Positions 25,148-34,148 of a stretch of 64,000 nucleotides of DNA are shown piece by piece. The first letter of the stretch is position 1. The number at the start of each line of letters is the position of its first letter. Position numbers and translations under genes: made by a program. The DNA comes from Sphingomonas immobilis. GTDB lineage: Bacteria; Pseudomonadota; Alphaproteobacteria; Sphingomonadales; Sphingomonadaceae. The notes below the pieces were generated by a model, which saw nothing but the letters and a program-made list of their open reading frames with translations, was not told where the DNA came from and did not search any database. The stretch spans positions 310,001 to 374,000 of the forward strand of contig NZ_JAUQSZ010000002.1 of NCBI RefSeq assembly GCF_030580995.1, written 5' to 3'.

Positions 25148-26019
25148 AGCGCGTCCTTGTCGTAGGCCACGCCCGCGCGGCGGTGCGCCGAGATCAGCGT
25201 ATTGCGCAGCAGCACCGCGATCGTCATCGGGCCGACGCCGCCGGGCACCGGCGTGATCGCGCCCGCGACGCTCGCCGCGCCCGCGAAATCGACGTCGCCG
25301 ACGAGGCCGTCCTCGGTGCGGTTGATGCCGACGTCGATCACGGTCGCGCCGGGCTTGATCCACTCGCCCTTCACCATGTGCGGCACGCCGACCGCCGCCA
25401 CGACGATGTCGGCGCGGTGGACGACGCTCGCGAGATCGCGCGTGCGCGAATGGGCGACGGTGACGGTGCAGCTTTCCTTGAGCAGCAATTGCGCCATCGG
25501 CTTGCCGACGATGTTCGACCGCCCGATCACCACCGCGTCGAGCCCGGTGAGATCGCCGAGTTGCTCCTTCAGCAGCATGATGCAGCCATAGGGCGTGCAT
25601 GGCACGAAGCCGTTGAGCCCCGTCGCCAGCCGCCCGGCATTGACCGGGTGGAAGCCGTCGACGTCCTTGTCGGGGTCGATCCGCGTCGTCACCGCCTGTT
25701 CGTCGATATGCTTCGGCAGCGGCAGCTGCACGAGGATACCGTCGACCGCCTCATCCGCGTTGAGGCTGTCGACCAGCGCGATCAGTTCGTCCTGCGACAC
25801 GTCGATCGGCAGCTTGTGCTCGAAGCTCGCCATGCCCGCCGCGATCGTCGCCTTGCCCTTGGAGCGGACATAGACCGACGACGCCGGATCCTCGCCGACC
25901 AGCACCACCGCGAGGCCGGGCTTCCGCCCAGCGCGCGCGACGAAACCCTCCGTCTGCAGCCGGATGCGTTCACGCAGGGCGGCCGCCGCCGCCTTGCCGT
26001 CGATGATCGTCGCGCTCAT
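25144..26019 (-). CDS. folD: Bifunctional methylene-tetrahydrofolate dehydrogenase/methenyl-tetrahydrofolate cyclohydrolase FolD
   Basis: FolD interconverts 5,10-methylene- and 10-formyl-tetrahydrofolate, feeding purine and formyl-Met synthesis. 291 residues. The catalytic Tyr-Lys pair is in YVRSKGKA (about residues 50-57), followed by LPLPKHID, the cofactor motif [16 protein letters not shown], and the C-terminal [18 protein letters not shown]. Start ATG at 26019, two bases after the yggT stop. The stop overlaps the TTG start proposed for the next gene. Confidence 0.97.
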   Translation of the reverse strand: MSATIIDGKAAAAALRERIRLQTEGFVARAGRKPGLAVVLVGEDPASSVYVRSKGKATIAAGMASFEHKLPIDVSQDELIALVDSLNADEAVDGILVQLPLPKHIDEQAVTTRIDPDKDVDGFHPVNAGRLATGLNGFVPCTPYGCIMLLKEQLGDLTGLDAVVIGRSNIVGKPMAQLLLKESCTVTVAHSRTRDLASVVHRADIVVAAVGVPHMVKGEWIKPGATVIDVGINRTEDGLVGDVDFAGAASVAGAITPVPGGVGPMTIAVLLRNTLISAHRRAGVAYDKDAL

Positions 26020-26021
26020 CC

Positions 26022-26324
26022 TTACAGCGGCGTGCCGTAGCGCAGGTTCGCGGCGACGTTGCCCAGCACCAGATCGAGGATGATGAGGATCACGACGACG
26101 ACCAGCGGCGAGAAATCGATCGCGCCGGTATTGGGCATGAAGCGGCGGATCGGCCGGTAGAGCGGCTCGGTCACGCGGGTCAGCCCGTTGTCGAGCGAGC
26201 GCACGAAATCATTGTGCGTGTTGACGACGTTGAAGGCGATCAGCACCGACAGGATGAACTGGATGATGAGGATCCACCAGACGATGTGGACCAGCACCTG
26301 CAGGATCTGGATAAGCGTGATCAA
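26022..26324 (-). CDS. YggT-family membrane protein
   Basis: 100 residues with two YggT-type hydrophobic units: [25 protein letters not shown] near the N-terminus and [20 protein letters not shown] near the end. Between them lies [22 protein letters not shown], the conserved YggT loop. The family is linked to osmotic tolerance and cell-division or factor-assembly roles but has no settled function. It is the first gene of the operon with folD. Confidence 0.92.
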   Translation of the reverse strand: MITLIQILQVLVHIVWWILIIQFILSVLIAFNVVNTHNDFVRSLDNGLTRVTEPLYRPIRRFMPNTGAIDFSPLVVVVILIILDLVLGNVAANLRYGTPL

Positions 26325-26433
26325 CTTGGGCGACCCTTCCGAACTTTTGGTGCGCTCACCCTAGCCAGCCCGCGCGCTTTCGAACAGGGGCTTTAGCCGG
26401 GTGATACACCGAGTCGGGACGGGAGCGGGCAGG

Positions 26434-27312
26434 ATGCGGCGATGGCGGATGCGCTGGTGGCTGCCGCCGCTCGTGCTGGTGGCACTGTTCGGCTGGGGGA
26501 TCTGGTCGGTCGGCGGGCGGCTGACGGCGGCGACCAACGCGGCAGTTCCGCCGCTGCCCGCGCCGGCGCAGGTCGTGCGCATCGCCAGCGACCCCGGCAT
26601 CACGCTCGCCGCCAGTTACTGGCCCGCTCCGCCCAAGGCACCGGCGGTGCTGTTGCTTCACGGCAACGGCGGCAACCGCGACAACCTCACCCCGCTCGCG
26701 ACGTGGCTGAGCGCGCAGGGCTACGGCGTGCTGGCGATCGATTTTCGCGGCCACGGCGCTTCGACGCCCGCGATCAAGAGCTTCGGCCTCACCGAATCGG
26801 CCGATGCGCATGCCGCGCTCGCCTGGCTGAAGGCGCGGCATCCGGGCAGCGCGACCGCCGCGATCGGCATTTCGCTCGGCGGGGCGGCGGCCCTGCTGGG
26901 GCCGCGCGGGCCGCTGCCGGTCGATGCGCTGGTGCTGGAGGGCGTCTATCCCGACATCCGCCACGCCATCTACAACCGCGTCGCGTCGGTCGGCGGCAAG
27001 GGGATGGCGGCGGTGATCGAGCCGCTGCTGAGCGTGCAGGCGCTGCCGCGCTACGGCGTGTGGCCCTCCGCGATCTCGCCGGTGACGGCGGCGCGGCAGG
27101 TGCGCGTGCCGGTGCTGGTGGTGGGCGGCGGCGCGGACGTCTTCACCCCGCCTGCCGAAACGCGCGCGCTGTTCGACGCCCTCCACAGGAACGGCGAGCT
27201 GACGTTCCTGCCCGGCGCGAGCCACGGCATGATCGTCGCGGCGAACGATACCGATCCGCTGCGCGCCCGGATCGGCGCGTTTCTGGAGCGGTATTTGCGG
27301 CGCAAGGCCTAA
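26434..27312 (+). CDS. Membrane-anchored alpha/beta hydrolase
   Basis: 292 residues from the ATG at 26434 (a GTG at 26401 is possible). A short basic start and a membrane helix (WWLPPLVLVALFGWGIW) anchor a periplasmic alpha/beta hydrolase. Features are LLLHGNGGNRDNL (oxyanion region), IDFRGHGAS, nucleophile Ser in GISLGGAAA, the acid in VVGGGADVFTPP, and His in GASHGMIV. The substrate is unknown; the closest general class is BAAT/YqkD-like serine hydrolases. It is divergent from yggT. Confidence 0.88.
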   Translation: MRRWRMRWWLPPLVLVALFGWGIWSVGGRLTAATNAAVPPLPAPAQVVRIASDPGITLAASYWPAPPKAPAVLLLHGNGGNRDNLTPLATWLSAQGYGVLAIDFRGHGASTPAIKSFGLTESADAHAALAWLKARHPGSATAAIGISLGGAAALLGPRGPLPVDALVLEGVYPDIRHAIYNRVASVGGKGMAAVIEPLLSVQALPRYGVWPSAISPVTAARQVRVPVLVVGGGADVFTPPAETRALFDALHRNGELTFLPGASHGMIVAANDTDPLRARIGAFLERYLRRKA

Positions 27313-27318
27313 CCTGAT

Positions 27319-27440
27319 CCCGTTCGCCCTGAGCTTGTCGAAGCCTGTCCTGAGTGGCTGGCTTTGCCAGCCAGCCGAAGGGGGCTGTTCTTTCTTCGGG
27401 CCAAGAAGGACAGGGCTTCGACAGGCTCAGCCCGAACGGG
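27319..27440. repeat. Class A palindromic repeat with an inner hairpin
   Basis: Near-identical in layout to 20582-20702: arms CCCGTTCGCCCTGAGCTTGTC (as far as 20 bases) and the facing GACAGGCTCAGCCCGAACGG, with the inner GGCTGGCTTTGCCAGCC hairpin. It lies between the convergent hydrolase and argB genes. Confidence 0.87.
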
Positions 27441-27446
27441 GTAGGT

Positions 27447-28352
27447 TCAGGCGTGGACCAGCGTGCCCGCGCCGCGCTTGGTGAAGATTTCCAGCAGCAT
27501 CGCATGCGGCACGCGGCCGTCGAGGATAACCGCCGCTTCCACGCCGCGCTCGACCGCCATCACGCACGTCTCGACCTTGGGGATCATGCCGCCGCTGATC
27601 GTGCCGTCGGCCATCAGCGCGGCGATGCCGGCGGGGTCGAGATCGGTGACGAGCTGCTTGTCCTTGTCGAGCACGCCGGCCACGTCGGTCAGCAGGAAGA
27701 AGCGTTTCGCGCCGAGTGCCGCGGCGATCGCGCCCGCCATCGTGTCGGCGTTGATGTTGTAGGTCTGGCCGTCCTTGCCGTGCGCGATCGGCGCGATCAC
27801 CGGGATCACGCCCGCGTCGGAGAGCGTGTCGATGATCCGCCGGTCGACGCCGACCGGCTCGCCGACGAAGCCGAGGTCGACGTGACGCTCGATGCCCTGC
27901 AATTTGTCGGGCTCGCTGCGCTGCACCTTCTCCGCCGTCACGAAATTGGCGTCGCGCCCGGAGATGCCGACCGCGCGGCCGCCGGCCTGGTCGATCCAGC
28001 CGACGATTTCCTTGTTGATCGACCCCGCCAGGACCATTTCCGCGATCCGCGCCGTCTCCGCATCCGTCACGCGCAGGCCGCCGACGAAGGTCGATTCGAC
28101 GCCGAGCCGCTTCAGCATCGCGCCGATCTGCGGGCCGCCGCCATGCACCACGACCGGGTTGATGCCGACCGCCTTCATCAGCACCACATCCTCGGCGAAG
28201 TCGCGCGCGGCCTCGGGGTCGCCCATCGCGTGGCCGCCGTATTTGATCACGAAGGTCGTGCCGGCGTGGAGCTGCATATAGGGCAGCGCCTCGACGAGCG
28301 TCTCCGCCTTGGCGAGCAGTTCGGGCAGGTTGGGAGGGGTATCGTCGGTCAT
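27447..28352 (-). CDS. argB: Acetylglutamate kinase ArgB
   Basis: ArgB phosphorylates N-acetylglutamate, the second step of arginine synthesis. 301 residues from the ATG at 28352; the extra frame upstream is repeat-derived. Amino-acid-kinase motifs: [11 protein letters not shown] (about residues 36-46), [11 protein letters not shown] (about 68-78), [36 protein letters not shown], and [10 protein letters not shown]. The N-terminal helix before the kinase core is the type seen in hexameric, arginine-inhibited enzymes. No other arg gene adjoins it. Confidence 0.97.
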   Translation of the reverse strand: MTDDTPPNLPELLAKAETLVEALPYMQLHAGTTFVIKYGGHAMGDPEAARDFAEDVVLMKAVGINPVVVHGGGPQIGAMLKRLGVESTFVGGLRVTDAETARIAEMVLAGSINKEIVGWIDQAGGRAVGISGRDANFVTAEKVQRSEPDKLQGIERHVDLGFVGEPVGVDRRIIDTLSDAGVIPVIAPIAHGKDGQTYNINADTMAGAIAAALGAKRFFLLTDVAGVLDKDKQLVTDLDPAGIAALMADGTISGGMIPKVETCVMAVERGVEAAVILDGRVPHAMLLEIFTKRGAGTLVHA

Positions 28353-28402
28353 GCGCGCGCCCATAGCGCGCGCGGGCGGGATTCGAAAGCGCTCTCCCTC
28401 AT

Positions 28403-28486
28403 CGTCACCCCAGCGCAAGCTGGGGTCTTCACATTGGCGGGCGCAGCACCCGCCTCACAGAGATCCCAGCTTGCGCTGGGACGACG
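28403..28486. repeat. Class B palindromic repeat (GTCACCCCAGC type)
   Basis: Outer arms CGTCACCCCAGCGCAAGCTG and the facing CCAGCTTGCGCTGGGACGACG, with an inner GCGGGTGC-like pairing. It sits between argB and the upstream YhhQ-like gene on the same strand, ending at the stop codon of the latter. Confidence 0.82.
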
Positions 28487-29140
28487 CTAATGGCTCGGCC
28501 GATCCAGCCGCCGCCCGAGCGCGACGAAGCCCGTGATCAGGATCGGCACCAGCACGATCGACAGCACCACCTTGGTCAGCATCTGCCCGCCCATCAGCGC
28601 GAGGATCGGGCGCTCGCCGTAGAAGGAGATGGTGATGAAAAGCACCGTATCGACGATCTGCGAGACGATGCTGGCGATCATCCCGCGCAGCCACAGGAAT
28701 TTGCCGTCCGGGCGGCGCAGCTTGTCGAACACGAAGACGTTGAGCGTCTGCGACGTGCCGTAGCTGATGAGCCCCGCGATCATCATCCGCGCGCCCTGCC
28801 CGACGACGATCGGGAAGGCACCAACGGCGGGCGGATACATGCCCGGATCGGTCGGTAGCGCCAGTACGAGCTGGATCAGCAACGCGGAGGCGATCAGCGG
28901 CACGAAGCCCACCCGGACCAAGGCGGTCGCGGTCTTCTGCCCGTAAAGCTCGGCGACCGCGCTCGACAGCGCGACGAGCAGCAGGAACGCGAAGATCCCC
29001 GCCTCGACCGCGAGCGGCCCGAGCGCGACTTGCTTCACCCCCAGCACCCCCGCGATGACGACCATGCCGCCGTAGAACAGGGAAAAGAGAAAGAGCGCCG
29101 TTGGGATTTGGCGCGGGATCGCGGGTGCGGCTTGAGTCAT
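28487..29140 (-). CDS. yhhQ: YhhQ-type (VUT family) queuosine precursor transporter
   Basis: 217 residues from the ATG at 29140. The family imports the 7-deazaguanine queuosine precursors preQ0 or preQ1. Six hydrophobic segments are visible. Signature parts are the loop SSAVAELYGQKTATALVRVGF, LISYGTSQTLNVFVFDKLRR, and LRGMIASIVSQIVDTVLFITISFYG. The frame continues far upstream through a class A repeat (translated as ALSEVEVRVSG...STSLRTNG), but the Met at 29140 fits the family N-terminus. No preQ1 riboswitch was seen upstream. Confidence 0.9.
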   Translation of the reverse strand: MTQAAPAIPRQIPTALFLFSLFYGGMVVIAGVLGVKQVALGPLAVEAGIFAFLLLVALSSAVAELYGQKTATALVRVGFVPLIASALLIQLVLALPTDPGMYPPAVGAFPIVVGQGARMMIAGLISYGTSQTLNVFVFDKLRRPDGKFLWLRGMIASIVSQIVDTVLFITISFYGERPILALMGGQMLTKVVLSIVLVPILITGFVALGRRLDRPSH

Positions 29141-29201
29141 CGCGGGCACGCTAGTGGGTTTCGCGCGCGGGTCAAACCCACCGCCTATGCGCAAACCCAC
29201 C

Positions 29202-29284
29202 CCGTTCGTCCTGAGCGAAGTCGAAGGACGTGCCGCACGCGATACGCCCGAAACGCGCACTTCGACTTCGCTCAGTGCGAACGG
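29202..29284. repeat. Class A palindromic repeat
   Basis: Arms CCGTTCGTCCTGAGCGAAGTC and the facing GACTTCGCTCAGTGCGAACGG, in the divergent spacer between the YhhQ-like and nucleoside-transporter genes. Confidence 0.85.
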
Positions 29285-29392
29285 TTTGGTTTGAGGCTCG
29301 GCGGGCGGGGAAGGGGCTGGCACCACATCGCGTCCCCTGTATGGTGCCCCGTCGCGGCAGGGGGCCGCTGGTTAGGGCGCACGTTTATCCGC

Positions 29393-30742
29393 ATGAGCAA
29401 TTTCCTGGGCATCGCCGGCATCGTGGTCATCCTGCTGCTGGCGTTCGCGCTTTCCACCAATCGCCGGGCGATCCGGCCGCGCGTGGTCGGCGCGGCGTTC
29501 GCGCTGCAGGTCGTGTTCGCGATCCTCGCGCTGTATCTGCCCGCCGGGCATCAGGTCGTCGGCTGCAATTATTTCTACCTGCCCAACGGCATCGCCTCGG
29601 CCGATTATTTCCGCTCCACCGGCCATGAGGGCATCGTCTGCCTGTCGAGCGGCGTCACCAACATGCTCGGCTATGCGCATGAGGGCACCAACCTGATCTT
29701 CGGTGCGATCGCCACCGATCCCAAGTTCGGCAATTCGTTCGCGATGGGCGCGCTGCCCGTCATCATCTTCTTCGCCGCGCTGGTCGCGGTGCTCTACCAT
29801 GTCGGCATCATGCAGTTCATCATCCGCTGGATCGGCGGCGCGATCGAAAAGCTGATCGGCGTGTCGAAGGTCGAGAGCCTGTGCGCCGCCGCCAATATCT
29901 TCGTTGGCCAGTCGGAGGCGCCGCTGGTGATCCGGCCGTATCTGGCCGCGCTCACCCCGGCGCAGCTCTTCGCGGTGATGACGGTCGGCATGGCGGGCGT
30001 GGCGGGGACGATCCTCGCGGCGTACGCGCTGCTGCTCGGGCCGGGATCGTTGCCCTATCTGCTCGCCGCGTCGTTCATGTCGGCGCCCGGCGGGCTGCTG
30101 ATGGCGAAGATCATCATGCCCGACGATATCGTCCCCGCCGGCGAGCTGCCGCTGGAGGATGCGAAGAGCTTCCTTGCGCACGAGGATCACGGCGTGGTGC
30201 TGTCCGAAGGCCATCCGCAGGAGGAGCGTGCCGCCAACATCATCATGGCGGCGGCGAACGGCGCGCAGACCGGCGTCAAGATCGCCGTGTCGGTGGCGGC
30301 GATGGTGCTGGCGTTCGTGTCGCTGGTCGCGCTCGCCAACGGCATTCTCGGCGGCGTCGGCGGCTGGTTCGGCTATCCGCAGCTCAGCTTCCAGGGCATT
30401 CTCGGCTATGTCTTCGCGCCGGTGATGTTCCTGCTCAACATTCCGTGGAACGAGGCGACGGTCGCCGGGCAGTTGTTCGGGCAGAAGATCGTGCTCAACG
30501 AATTCGTCGCCTTCATCGAACTCGGCAAGCTGCAGGGGCTGAGCAAGCACACGATCGCGATCGTCACCTTCGCGCTCTGCGGTTTCGCCAATTTCAGCTC
30601 GATCGCGATCCAGATGGCCTCGACCGGCAGCCTCGCCCCCAACCAGAAGCCGATGATCGCCAAGCTCGGCCTGCGCGCGCTCGCGGCGGGGAGCCTCGCG
30701 AACCTGATGTCGGCGGCGCTGGCGGGGTTGCTGGTGGCGTGA
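29393..30742 (+). CDS. NupC/CNT-family nucleoside transporter
   Basis: 449 residues from the ATG at 29393. Concentrative nucleoside transporters import nucleosides with protons or sodium. Family motifs: FGAIATDPKFGNSFAMGALPVIIFF, IFVGQSEAPLVIRPYL (substrate-site GQSEAP), ANGAQTGVKIAVSVAAM, KIVLNEFVAFIEL (second substrate-site NEF) and FALCGFANFSSIAIQM. The N-terminal periplasmic loop with Cys residues (VVGCNYFYLPNG...GIVCL) is longer than in E. coli NupC and resembles sphingomonad and proteobacterial homologues. Specificity cannot be assigned. Confidence 0.93.
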   Translation: MSNFLGIAGIVVILLLAFALSTNRRAIRPRVVGAAFALQVVFAILALYLPAGHQVVGCNYFYLPNGIASADYFRSTGHEGIVCLSSGVTNMLGYAHEGTNLIFGAIATDPKFGNSFAMGALPVIIFFAALVAVLYHVGIMQFIIRWIGGAIEKLIGVSKVESLCAAANIFVGQSEAPLVIRPYLAALTPAQLFAVMTVGMAGVAGTILAAYALLLGPGSLPYLLAASFMSAPGGLLMAKIIMPDDIVPAGELPLEDAKSFLAHEDHGVVLSEGHPQEERAANIIMAAANGAQTGVKIAVSVAAMVLAFVSLVALANGILGGVGGWFGYPQLSFQGILGYVFAPVMFLLNIPWNEATVAGQLFGQKIVLNEFVAFIELGKLQGLSKHTIAIVTFALCGFANFSSIAIQMASTGSLAPNQKPMIAKLGLRALAAGSLANLMSAALAGLLVA

Positions 30743-30829
30743 GGTGCGCCAGAGTTATAGTTCGCTTGACAGATTGACACCTGAATCGAAAAAATCGCTG
30801 CCGATCGTTTCCAAAACTGCACCGATCGA

Positions 30830-30877
30830 TTTCAAAGAGCGCCGACCTTCTCGCACGATCGCGGCGTGTAGGACAGC
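30830..30877. repeat. 48-bp two-box element, copy B
   Basis: TTTCAAAGAGCG and GGCGTGTAGGACAGC are spaced exactly as in the copy at 1303-1350. Just upstream, CCGATCGTTTCCAAAA resembles the first box region. It lies between convergent genes. Confidence 0.6.
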
Positions 30878-30889
30878 CCGCGAGAGTGG

Positions 30890-32179
30890 TCACGGCCAGG
30901 TCGGGAACCACATCCAGCGCCGGAAATCCTGCGGATCGTGGAGCGGTGCGGCCGACAGGATCGGGAAGAAGATCACGAACAGCCCGGCCGCGATGATCAC
31001 GAACGCCTCGTCCCAATGTTCGAACCGGCCCTTGCAATAGCGCGCCAGCGCAGCGGCGATGGCGACAGGCAGGAAGATGCTCGGCAGGTAATAATAATAG
31101 AAGAAGCCCAGCGATTTGGGGATGACGATCCACGGCAGATACGCCCCGGCCCACAACCCCGCCGCCGCCGCCAGCTTCGCCGACCCGTCGCGCCACGCCG
31201 CCCAGAGGCACGCCGCCACCGCGACCAGCCCGCCCCATAGCACCGCCGGATTGCCGAGCATCAGCACGCCGCGCGTCGCGCCGTCGGCCATTTCGTAGAG
31301 ATACCAGATCGGCCGGATCATCAGCGGCCAGCTCCACCACTGCGACTGATACGGGTGCTTGGGCAGCACCTGCGTCTGCTGGCCGTACATCTCGCCCTGG
31401 AAGGCGATGAGGTGCGACAGCGTCATCGGCCGCATGTGGTAGAAGAAGGCCGGTGCGAAGGTGAGGAAATAGACCGCGACCGCGACCGCCCCCAGCACCA
31501 TCAGCGCCGGCACCGCCGCGAGGCCGGGCCAGTGGCGATGGCCGCCCGCATTCAACGCCCACCACACCGACCGGCCGTGCCGCCGCGCCTCGATCGCGCG
31601 CACCGCGAGGAACCCCGCGCCGGCATAGACGAGGAACGGCACCGCCGCCCATTTCGCCCCCACCGCCAGCCCGAACAGGACGCCCCCCAGCACCCAGCGC
31701 GTCCACGCCGCCGGGGCGGATCGCGCGCGCATCGACCACAGCAGGCTCGCGATCCCCAGCACCACGAACGCCGCCATATAGCCATCGAGCATCGCGATCC
31801 GCGCCTGCACGTAGACGGTGAAGTTCAGTAGCGTCAGCAGCCCGGCGATCGCCGCCGTCCGCACGCGCCCGAACATCAGCATGGCGATGGCGAACACCCC
31901 CAGCACCGTCGCCGTCCCCGCCACCGTCGACAGCGCGCGCCAGCCGAGCGCGTCGTCGCCGAACAGCGACATGCCGAGCGCGATCATCTCCTTGCCGACC
32001 AGCGGATGCTCGGTATTGGCGGGCGCGCCCAGCGCCAGCAGCGCGCGGGCGGCGGGCACGTAATGCACCTCGTCGAACATCAGCTTGCTGGGGATCGTCA
32101 GGCGAAAGCAGAACAGCGCTTCGGCCAGGATCGCGAGGATCGCGGCGGCCAGCCACGGACGGGACTTGGTGTGCTCCAC
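30890..32179 (-). CDS. GT39-family dolichyl-phosphate-mannose-type protein mannosyltransferase
   Basis: 429 residues from a GTG at 32179, which is the only reasonable start after an upstream stop. The first loop has the catalytic-acid motif MFDEVHYVPAARALL (about residues 34-48) and NTEHPLVGKEMIALGM, the hallmark of the PMT/GT39 fold. About ten membrane helices follow. PFLVYAGAGFLAVRAIEARRHGR and FFYHMRPMTLSHLIAFQGEM are typical of bacterial members. It would transfer a sugar from a polyprenyl phosphate on the periplasmic side; protein or lipid could be the acceptor. Confidence 0.88.
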   Translation of the reverse strand: MEHTKSRPWLAAAILAILAEALFCFRLTIPSKLMFDEVHYVPAARALLALGAPANTEHPLVGKEMIALGMSLFGDDALGWRALSTVAGTATVLGVFAIAMLMFGRVRTAAIAGLLTLLNFTVYVQARIAMLDGYMAAFVVLGIASLLWSMRARSAPAAWTRWVLGGVLFGLAVGAKWAAVPFLVYAGAGFLAVRAIEARRHGRSVWWALNAGGHRHWPGLAAVPALMVLGAVAVAVYFLTFAPAFFYHMRPMTLSHLIAFQGEMYGQQTQVLPKHPYQSQWWSWPLMIRPIWYLYEMADGATRGVLMLGNPAVLWGGLVAVAACLWAAWRDGSAKLAAAAGLWAGAYLPWIVIPKSLGFFYYYYLPSIFLPVAIAAALARYCKGRFEHWDEAFVIIAAGLFVIFFPILSAAPLHDPQDFRRWMWFPTWP

Positions 32180-32218
32180 GCCGTCGCTATCCGCGCTTCG
32201 CGGGCTGGATTCAACTCC

Positions 32219-32324
32219 TGTTCCCCGGCGAAGGCCGGGGCCCAGTTGTGATACGACAATTGGCTGATGCTGCGCTCCATTACCGCGAGCTCGCCAACTG
32301 GACCCCGGCCTTCGCCGGGGAACA
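32219..32324. repeat. Class B palindromic repeat (CCCCGGCGAAGGCCGGGG type)
   Basis: Symmetric outer arms TGTTCCCCGGCGAAGGCCGG and CCGGCCTTCGCCGGGGAACA flank an inner inverted pair (CCCAGTTG / CAACTGG). It lies in the divergent spacer between the GT39 and metZ genes, so it may sit in or near their promoters. Confidence 0.87.
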
Positions 32325-32379
32325 GCCGGGCCGGGATTCGCCTAGACCATTGACGCACCCGCCGCTCCCGCCGCAAAGC

Positions 32380-33594
32380 ATGGCGATGAAGCGCCGCACC
32401 GGACAGGACCAGACCATCACCCGCGCATGGCGGCCCGCCACGCAGGCCGTGCGCGGCGGCACCGCGCGCAGCGAGTTCGGCGAGACGTCCGAGGCGATCT
32501 TCCTCACCTCGGGCTATGCGTACGATTGCGCCGCCGACGCCGCCGCGCGCTTCGCCGGCGAGCAGACCGGCATGACCTATTCGCGCCTGCAGAACCCGAC
32601 GGTCGAGATGCTCGAGAACCGCATCGCGCTGCTCGAAGGGGCAGAGGCGTGCCGGTCGATGGCGACGGGCATGGCGGCGATGACGGCGGTGCTGCTGTGC
32701 CAGTTGCAGCAGGGCGACCACCTCGTCGGCGGCCGCGCCGCGTTCGGATCGTGCCGCTGGCTGACCGATACCTTGCTGCCGAAGTTCGGCATCGAGACGA
32801 CGGTGGTCGACGCGCGCGATCCGCAAGCGTGGATCGACGCGACGCGGCCCAACACCAAGGTGTTCTTCTTCGAGACGCCCGCCAATCCGACGATGGACGT
32901 GGTGGACCTGAAGGCCGTCTGCGCGATCGCGAAGGAGCGCGGCATCACGACGGTGGTCGACAACGCCTTCGCCACGCCCGCGTTGCAGCGGCCGATGGAA
33001 TGGGGCGCGGACGTGACGGCCTATAGCGCGACCAAGATGATGGACGGGCAGGGCCGCGTGCTCGCCGGTGCGGTCTGCGGCACGAGCGCCTTCATCAACG
33101 ACGTGCTGCTGCCCTTCACGCGCAACACCGGGCCGACGCTCAGCGCGTTCAACGCCTGGGTTGTGCTCAAGGGGCTCGAGACGCTCGACCTGCGCATCCG
33201 CCGCCAGAGCGAGAACAGCCTCAAGGTCGGGCAATTCCTCGAAAAGCGCGTGCCGAAGATTCTCCACCCCGGCCTCGCCAGCCATCCGCAACACAATCTC
33301 GCGATGGCGCAGATGGATGCCTGTGGCCCGATCTTCGCGTTCGAGGTCGAGGGCGGGCGCAAGCAGGCGCACGGTCTGCTCGATGCGCTGGCGCTGGTCG
33401 ACATCTCGAACAATATCGGCGATTCGCGCTCGCTGATGACGCATCCGTCCTCCACCACGCATTACGGCGTCGCCGAGGACAAGCGGATCGAGATGGGCGT
33501 CACCGAGAACCTCCTGCGCCTCAACGTCGGGCTGGAAGACCCGCAGGACGTGATCGAGGATCTCGACCAGGCACTCGCGCAGGTCGGACTGTGA
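32380..33594 (+). CDS. metZ: O-succinylhomoserine sulfhydrylase MetZ
   Basis: A PLP enzyme of the Cys/Met metabolism family, converting O-succinylhomoserine and sulfide to homocysteine. 404 residues from the ATG at 32380; a second ATG two codons on is possible, and the longer upstream frame is repeat-derived. Features: TYSRLQNPTVEMLENRIALLEGAEAC, FFFETPANPTMDV, and the PLP lysine K219 in SATKMMDGQG. The N-terminal WRPATQAVRGGTARSEFGETSEAIFLTSGYAYD matches MetZ rather than cystathionine gamma-synthase. The last codons overlap the start of apaG. Confidence 0.93.
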   Translation: MAMKRRTGQDQTITRAWRPATQAVRGGTARSEFGETSEAIFLTSGYAYDCAADAAARFAGEQTGMTYSRLQNPTVEMLENRIALLEGAEACRSMATGMAAMTAVLLCQLQQGDHLVGGRAAFGSCRWLTDTLLPKFGIETTVVDARDPQAWIDATRPNTKVFFFETPANPTMDVVDLKAVCAIAKERGITTVVDNAFATPALQRPMEWGADVTAYSATKMMDGQGRVLAGAVCGTSAFINDVLLPFTRNTGPTLSAFNAWVVLKGLETLDLRIRRQSENSLKVGQFLEKRVPKILHPGLASHPQHNLAMAQMDACGPIFAFEVEGGRKQAHGLLDALALVDISNNIGDSRSLMTHPSSTTHYGVAEDKRIEMGVTENLLRLNVGLEDPQDVIEDLDQALAQVGL

Positions 33595-34010
33595 CGAGCG
33601 GCAGCGCCGCGATGAAGATGCTCTTCCCGCATGTCGCGGAGACGAAGGGCGTGATCGTGCGCGTCTCGGTCAGCTACCTGCCCGAACAGTCCGAGCCCGG
33701 CCGCGGCCGCTGGTTCTGGGCCTATCACGTCCGCATCGAGAACGAGGGCGCGCAGGGCGTCCAGCTCCTGACGCGCCACTGGATCATCACCGACGGGCGC
33801 GGCAACCGCCACTCGGTCGAGGGCGAGGGCGTGATCGGCGAGCAACCGCTGATCGCGCCGGGCGGCAGCTTCGATTACGTCTCGGGCTGCCCGCTCGCGA
33901 CGCCGAGCGGCGCGATGCAGGGCACGTATCACATGGTCGGCGCGGACGGCGCGGGTTTCGACGTGGATATCCCCAAGTTCGCGTTGCTGGCGCCGGCGGT
34001 GGGGGCGTGA
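33591..34010 (+). CDS. apaG: ApaG protein
   Basis: 139 residues if started at the GTG that overlaps the metZ stop (GTGA); an ATG at 33612 giving MLFPHVAETKG-like N-terminus is equally possible. The fibronectin-type ApaG fold is shown by GRWFWAYHVRIENEGAQGVQLLTRHWIITDGRG, VEGEGVIGEQPLIAPGGSFDYVSG and MQGTYHM. ApaG is associated with Co/Mg resistance and Ap4A levels, but its biochemical role is unsettled. metZ-apaG overlap suggests co-translation. Confidence 0.93.
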   Translation: MTSGSAAMKMLFPHVAETKGVIVRVSVSYLPEQSEPGRGRWFWAYHVRIENEGAQGVQLLTRHWIITDGRGNRHSVEGEGVIGEQPLIAPGGSFDYVSGCPLATPSGAMQGTYHMVGADGAGFDVDIPKFALLAPAVGA

Positions 34011-34042
34011 CGTTTTCGGGCACGCCGGGTGCAACAAAACTA

Positions 34043-34145
34043 GCCCCTCCCCTTCAGGGGAGGGGTTGGGGTGGGGAAGTCCGAGGCGATGCGCTCTGCG
34101 AGGCATCCCCCACCCCCTACCCCTCCCCTGAAGGGGAGGGGCTTT
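34043..34145. repeat. Class E palindromic repeat, GCCCCTCCCCTTCAGGGGAGGGG type (copy 1)
   Basis: Outer arms GCCCCTCCCCTTCAGGGGAG and the same sequence in inverse at the far end (CTCCCCTGAAGGGGAGGGGC) surround a GC-rich middle. Its last GGGGAGGGG lies 7 bases before the GTG start of the LysR gene. Confidence 0.9.
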
Positions 34146-34148
34146 GAA

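Noticed and set aside
34071..34148. N-terminal extension of the LysR gene (start at 34071)
   Set aside because: The extension is the translated palindromic repeat; the GTG at 34149 gives the family N-terminus.
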